From Chloroflexota bacterium (lineage in GTDB: Bacteria; Chloroflexota; Dehalococcoidia; Lucifugimonadales; Lucifugimonadaceae), in the NCBI GenBank assembly GCA_016189845.1, contig JACPRT010000110.1, forward strand, positions 1-10,012: 10,012 nucleotides of DNA, written 5' to 3'. Within the stretch, counting starts at the first letter, position 1, and each line of letters starts with the position of its first letter. Positions 7,311 through 10,012 of the stretch are shown piece after piece. Both the position numbers and the translations under genes were made by a program. The notes under the pieces were generated by a model. It worked only from the letters and a program-made list of their open reading frames with translations. It was not told where the DNA came from and ran no database searches.

Positions 7311-7339
7311 CAAAGACTCCGGCGGCTGAGAAGCGCACA

Positions 7340-7367
7340 CGGGATATCCCGCAATGCTACTTGCGGG
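7340..7367 (-). promoter_or_regulatory. rpsL leader hairpin overlapping a 12-bp palindrome
   Basis: CCCGCAA (7348-7354) and TTGCGGG (7361-7367) form a perfect 7-bp stem with a 6-base loop. It would start about 6 bases from the 5' end of the predicted rpsL transcript. CGGGATATCCCG (7340-7351) is a perfect 12-bp palindrome sharing CCCG with the stem, so the two cannot both form in RNA. This could be a 5' stabilising hairpin, a two-state leader or a protein-binding palindrome. There is no following U-run, so it is not a terminator. Confidence 0.5.
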
Positions 7368-7379
7368 CGACAAAGGGTG

Positions 7380-7409
7380 ATTATATCCACGTCGGTTCTG
7401 GAGAGTCAA
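7380..7409 (-). promoter_or_regulatory. Sigma70-type promoter of the rpsL operon
   Basis: On the minus strand TTGACT (7409-7404) is followed, after 18 bases, by a perfect TATAAT (7385-7380). That is 5 of 6 and 6 of 6 matches to the housekeeping consensus. Transcription would begin near 7373, giving a leader of about 63 bases before the rpsL ATG. It is the only strong promoter I see for the eleven-gene operon in this window. Confidence 0.88.
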
Positions 7410-7424
7410 CGACGGCATACTCTC
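7401..7424. repeat. Inverted repeat over the rpsL -35 element
   Basis: GAGAGT (7401-7406) and ACTCTC (7419-7424) are exact reverse complements separated by 12 bases, with centres 18 bases apart. The left arm overlaps the -35 hexamer of the rpsL promoter. The repeat also sits upstream of the divergent regulator gene, so a bound protein could affect both. Six-base arms are short and chance is possible. Confidence 0.35.
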
Positions 7425-7468
7425 TCTGATTTAAGATGGGCATGCTGGCTCACCTGTAGGAATTCGCG

Positions 7469-8161
7469 TTGTTCAGGCTCGTACTCCTTGGCTTCAATCC
7501 CGCGGACGCGGCACGGCTCGCGCGCTCGCTCGCCGGCGTTGATCCCGACATCGATATCGTGCGATCGGACGGCGTGCGGGTGGACGCATCCCAGGCCGCC
7601 GAGATAGACGCTGCGATCGTCGCGCCGGCCGGCGACGGCAAGCTGCCCGAACGGGTGCAGGAGGCGCGCGAGGCCGGCCTTCCGGTGGTCGTGATGCTGC
7701 CCGGTCAGGACCTGTCGGGCGTCGACACGACCGCTCCGCAACTCGACTTCTGCCTGCCGCCGCATTCTCCGGGTGAGCTCGCGCTCAGGGCCAAGATCGT
7801 CGCCTCGCGCTCCGGCCGCCAGCGTGCGACCACGAACATCCAGGTCGGGGAGCTGACGATCGACACCGACAGATATGAGGTGCGGGTCTCCGGTCAGAAG
7901 GTCGACCTCACCTACAAGGAGTACGAGCTCCTGCGGGTGCTCGCGGCGAACCCGGGCCGGGTGTTCTCGCGCGAAGTGCTGCTGCGGACCGTATGGGAGT
8001 ACGACTACTTCGGCGGCACGCGAACCGTTGACGTCCACATCCGGCGCCTGCGGAGCAAGATCCAGGACGCCAAGCACCGGTTCATCGAGACGGTATGGAA
8101 CGTCGGATACCGGTTCCGGTCGCCAGACCAACCGCCCCAGGACCAGGACGCCAGCACGTAG
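7469..8161 (+). CDS. GlnR-like orphan response regulator with degenerate receiver (winged helix)
   Basis: A 230-residue transcription factor. The C-terminal OmpR/PhoB-type winged helix spans about 125-218, with DLTYKEYELL (146-155), GRVFSREVLL and YDYFGGTRTVDVHIRRLRSKI split as YDYFGGTRTV (178-187) and DVHIRRLRSKI. That region is very close to what I remember of actinobacterial GlnR. The N-terminal half has receiver length but lacks its chemistry: the acidic pair is Gly8-Phe9, the phosphoacceptor position after IDAAIV is Ala52, and the switch Lys of the KP motif is Pro97. It therefore cannot work by normal aspartyl phosphorylation. No histidine kinase is adjacent, and glnA follows on the same strand, so a nitrogen-control role is the best inference. 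The start is TTG: an in-frame TAG ends at 7459, AGGA sits 7 bases upstream, and no other start fits. Confidence 0.85.
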   Translation: MFRLVLLGFNPADAARLARSLAGVDPDIDIVRSDGVRVDASQAAEIDAAIVAPAGDGKLPERVQEAREAGLPVVVMLPGQDLSGVDTTAPQLDFCLPPHSPGELALRAKIVASRSGRQRATTNIQVGELTIDTDRYEVRVSGQKVDLTYKEYELLRVLAANPGRVFSREVLLRTVWEYDYFGGTRTVDVHIRRLRSKIQDAKHRFIETVWNVGYRFRSPDQPPQDQDAST

Positions 8162-8200
8162 CCGGGCAACCTCCGTCCGGGCCCGTCGATCACAGTCAAA

Positions 8201-8240
8201 CTGCAACAAACCTGTAACATTCCGGCCCACGCACGGTTAC
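8201..8240 (+). promoter_or_regulatory. Putative PhoB/GlnR-type operator upstream of glnA
   Basis: CTGCAAC (8201-8207) and CTGTAAC (8212-8218) are direct repeats with 11-bp spacing, the layout of pho boxes and GlnR boxes. Continuing the 11-bp phase, 8223-8229 does not match, but CGGTTAC (8234-8240) does. GTAAC (8214) and GTTAC (8236) both fit the GTnAC half-site known from actinobacterial GlnR. The last box ends 10 bases before a -10-like hexamer, where an OmpR-family activator would replace a -35 element. The regulator gene next door is the obvious candidate binder. Binding is inferred. Confidence 0.55.
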
Positions 8241-8250
8241 TTTTGCGCGG

Positions 8251-8256
8251 AATAAT
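8251..8256 (+). promoter_or_regulatory. Putative glnA -10 element
   Basis: AATAAT matches the TATAAT consensus at 5 of 6 positions. No reasonable -35 hexamer exists at 15 to 18 bases upstream, which fits a promoter that depends on an activator bound at 8201-8240. Transcription would begin near 8263, giving a leader of about 70 bases. Confidence 0.45.
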
Positions 8257-8293
8257 GGGGCGGCGGCTCATGAACGTGTGGAATGTCCGCTCG

Positions 8294-8309
8294 CGCGGCT
8301 TGCGCCGCG
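8294..8309 (+). other. Hairpin in glnA leader
   Basis: CGCGGC (8294-8299), loop TTGC and GCCGCG (8304-8309) make a perfect 6-bp stem ending 11 bases before the glnA Shine-Dalgarno GGAG (8321-8324). There is no U-run, so it is not a terminator. It may simply be a GC-rich stem that stabilises the leader; a regulatory role is speculation. Confidence 0.35.
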
Positions 8310-8335
8310 GCAACCAGTGAGGAGACACCATCGGT

Positions 8336-9790
8336 ATGCCTAGACAGTCAGCGTCCAGCCCGAGCGCCTCGGTGCTCAGGATGATGCGGGACGCCAGGTG
8401 CGACACGTTGGACATCAAGTTCATCGACGTGCCCGGCACCTGGCAGCACGTCGCGCTGCCCATCGGAGAGGTCAACGACGACCTCTTCATCCGCGGCACC
8501 GGCTTCGACGGCTCCAGCATCCGCGGCTTCCAGGTCATCAACGAATCGGACATGCTGCTGCTGCCCGACGCCAGCACCGCGGTAGTAGACCCGTTCGGGG
8601 AGAAGACGGTCAGCATCATTGCCGACGTCCGGGACCCCGGCACCGGTATCGGCAAGGAATACTCCCGCGATCCTCGCTGGATTGCGAAGAAGGCGGAAAA
8701 ACACCTCGCCGACACCGGGGTGGGGGACGTCTCGTACTGGGGCCCGGAGCTGGAGTTCTTCATCTTCGACAGCGCCCGGTTCGCCCAGGACATCAACTAC
8801 GGCTACTACTACATCGAGTCCGACGAGGGCATCTGGAACTCCGGTGAGGAGACGATGCTCGACGGCTACACGCTGAACATGGCGAACCGCCCCAGGGTGA
8901 AGCAGGGCTACTTCCCGGCCCAGCCGATCGACACGCTGCACGACGTCCGCGGCGAAATGGTGCGGGTCCTGGTCGAGACGTTCGGCATCATCGTGGAGAA
9001 GCATCACCACGAGGTGGCGACCGCCGGTCAGGGCGAGATCGACATGCGATACGGGACCCTCACCAAGATGGCCGACCAGGTGATGGAGTACAAGTACACG
9101 GTCAAGAACGTCGCCAAGCGGCACGGCAAGATCGCCACGTTCATGGCCAAGCCGTTGTTCAACGACAACGGCACCGGCATGCACACCCACCAGAGCATCT
9201 GGAAGGGTGGCAGGCCGCTCTTCGCCGGACGCGAGTACGCGGGCATCAGCAAGATGGCGCTGAACTACATCGGCGGGCTCATCAAGCACGGTCCCGCGCT
9301 CATGGCGTTCTGCGCACCCACCATGAACTCATACAAGCGGCTGGTGCCCGGCTTCGAGGCGCCGACCATCCTCGCTCTGTCGGCCCGCAACCGGTCAGCC
9401 GCTTGCCGGATCCCGATGTACTTCCCGGACGCGAAGGCCAAGCGCGTCGAGTTCAGGCCGCCGGACCCGACCTGCAATCCGTACCTGGCGTTCTCGGCCA
9501 TGCTGATGGCCGGGCTCGACGGGATCGACAAGAAGATGGATCCCGGTAAGCCGCTGGACGTGGACCTGTATGAGCTGCCGACCGCGGAACTGGCGAAGCT
9601 CAATCAGGTGCCGGGCTCGCTGGCGGCTTCGCTCGACGCCCTCGAGAAGGACCACGACTTCCTCCTGCAGGGAGGTGTCTTCACCCGCGACCTGCTGGAG
9701 ACCTGGATCGAGTACAAGCGGAAGAATGAGATCGACCCGATCCGGCTGCGGCCACACCCGTACGAGTTCTTCCTTTCGTTCGACGCGTAG
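8336..9790 (+). CDS. glnA: Glutamine synthetase, type I (probably adenylylated GSI-beta form)
   Basis: Makes glutamine from glutamate, ammonia and ATP in the cytoplasm, the main entry of ammonium into metabolism; GSI forms dodecamers. Length 484 fits the GSI-beta range. The beta-grasp signature FDGSS is at 57-61. Metal-ligand glutamates lie in GPELEFFIF (136-144) and HHHEVATAGQ (223-232). The ATP/metal segment is KPLFNDNGTGMHTHQS (272-287). NSYKRLVPGFEAP (331-343) carries the flap glutamate at 341, and RNRSA is at 351-355. DLYELP (410-415) places Tyr412 at the E. coli Tyr397 adenylylation site, so adenylylation is plausible; the adenylyltransferase is not in this window. GAGGAG ends 11 bases before the ATG. 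Upstream boxes and the neighbouring regulator suggest nitrogen-dependent transcription. Confidence 0.98.
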   Translation: MPRQSASSPSASVLRMMRDARCDTLDIKFIDVPGTWQHVALPIGEVNDDLFIRGTGFDGSSIRGFQVINESDMLLLPDASTAVVDPFGEKTVSIIADVRDPGTGIGKEYSRDPRWIAKKAEKHLADTGVGDVSYWGPELEFFIFDSARFAQDINYGYYYIESDEGIWNSGEETMLDGYTLNMANRPRVKQGYFPAQPIDTLHDVRGEMVRVLVETFGIIVEKHHHEVATAGQGEIDMRYGTLTKMADQVMEYKYTVKNVAKRHGKIATFMAKPLFNDNGTGMHTHQSIWKGGRPLFAGREYAGISKMALNYIGGLIKHGPALMAFCAPTMNSYKRLVPGFEAPTILALSARNRSAACRIPMYFPDAKAKRVEFRPPDPTCNPYLAFSAMLMAGLDGIDKKMDPGKPLDVDLYELPTAELAKLNQVPGSLAASLDALEKDHDFLLQGGVFTRDLLETWIEYKRKNEIDPIRLRPHPYEFFLSFDA

Positions 9791-9798
9791 CGCTGGTT

Positions 9799-10012
9799 GT
9801 GCACCCTCAGTTTGAACTAGACCTCTACCTGATCCGCCATGGCGAGAGCGCCAACAACATCGCCCGCGATCTCGATGTCGCGTGGGACCGCGACCCACCG
9901 CTGACGGACCGCGGTCGCGGGCAGATACACGCGCTCGGGCGCAGGCTGGTCGCGGAAGGGATGCGGTTCGACCGGGTCTACTCGTCGTCGCTGCAGCGCT
10001 CAGTCCACTCAG
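9799..10012 (+). CDS. Histidine phosphatase family protein (N-terminal part, cut by window edge)
   Basis: The visible 71 codons read LYLIRHGES (9-17), the catalytic RHG motif with His14 as the probable phospho-acceptor. PLTDRGRGQIHALGRRL and the second-arginine region VYSSSLQRS follow, the standard opening of phosphoglycerate-mutase-like phosphatases. The family covers mutases, alpha-ribazole phosphatase and many small-molecule phosphatases; the fragment does not allow a choice. GTG is the likely start: it lies 8 bases after the glnA stop, lacks a clear Shine-Dalgarno sequence, and no other start codon sits closer to the motif. The tight spacing suggests co-transcription with glnA. Confidence 0.88.
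   Translation, partial: MHPQFELDLYLIRHGESANNIARDLDVAWDRDPPLTDRGRGQIHALGRRLVAEGMRFDRVYSSSLQRSVHS

Noticed and set aside
7405..7420. GTCAAC followed by GCATAC at 11-bp phase as a possible autoregulatory box before the regulator.
   Set aside because: The second element does not fit GTnAC, and the match is too weak to separate from background.
8162..8190. Possible terminator after the regulator gene (CGGGC 8163-8167 with GCCCG 8181-8185).
   Set aside because: Only 5 bp with a 13-base loop and no T-run, so I cannot support it.
7406..8230. Long minus-strand frame (274 codons) opposite the regulator gene.
   Set aside because: Its product is low in complexity, rich in Arg, Val and Asp and matches no family; it mirrors the codon pattern of the clear plus-strand gene.
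8348..9289. 313-codon minus-strand frame opposite glnA.
   Set aside because: Shadow of glnA, with no domain and composition fixed by the coding strand.

Overview
This GC-rich window (I did not compute the exact value) is from a bacterial chromosome and consists almost entirely of core genes. The left three quarters are a minus-strand translation operon that fuses the str and S10 clusters. In transcription order it runs rpsL (S12), rpsG (S7), fusA (EF-G), rpsJ (S10), rplC (L3), rplD (L4), rplW (L23), rplB (L2), rpsS (S19), rplV (L22) and rpsC (S3, cut by the left edge). Within this run tuf is absent: fusA is followed by rpsJ after only 4 bases. The style of EF-G, the 14-residue insertion in S12 and the missing tuf suggest Chloroflexota, perhaps near Dehalococcoidia. 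That placement is my inference from remembered sequences, with moderate confidence only.

The operon has a near-consensus sigma70 promoter (-35 TTGACT, 18-base spacer, -10 TATAAT on the minus strand). A short leader follows, with a perfect 7-bp hairpin that overlaps a 12-bp palindrome. Inside the operon genes are mostly separated by 4 to 32 bases or overlap by 4. The exceptions are the 91-base rpsL-rpsG gap, which can fold, and the roughly 64-base rpsG-fusA gap.

Divergent from rpsL, on the plus strand, lies a second module: a PhoB/OmpR-type regulator with a degenerate receiver domain, then glnA (type I glutamine synthetase with a probable adenylylation Tyr), then a histidine-phosphatase-family gene cut by the right edge. 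The DNA-binding half of the regulator closely resembles my memory of actinobacterial GlnR. The 174-base regulator-glnA gap contains an 11-bp-periodic set of CTGYAAC-like boxes ending 10 bases before a -10-like AATAAT, an arrangement typical of PhoB-type activation. Together these suggest a local nitrogen-control circuit in which an orphan, phosphorylation-independent regulator drives glnA.

Other features worth a look are a natural Lys-to-Pro difference in S12 at a known streptomycin-resistance position, a strong preference for TAG stops (9 of 12), and extended tails on S19 and L3. I see no mobile elements, CRISPR arrays, tRNA or rRNA genes, and no gene-free stretch above 300 bases. Most of the window is ordinary; the regulator-glnA module is its most interesting part.
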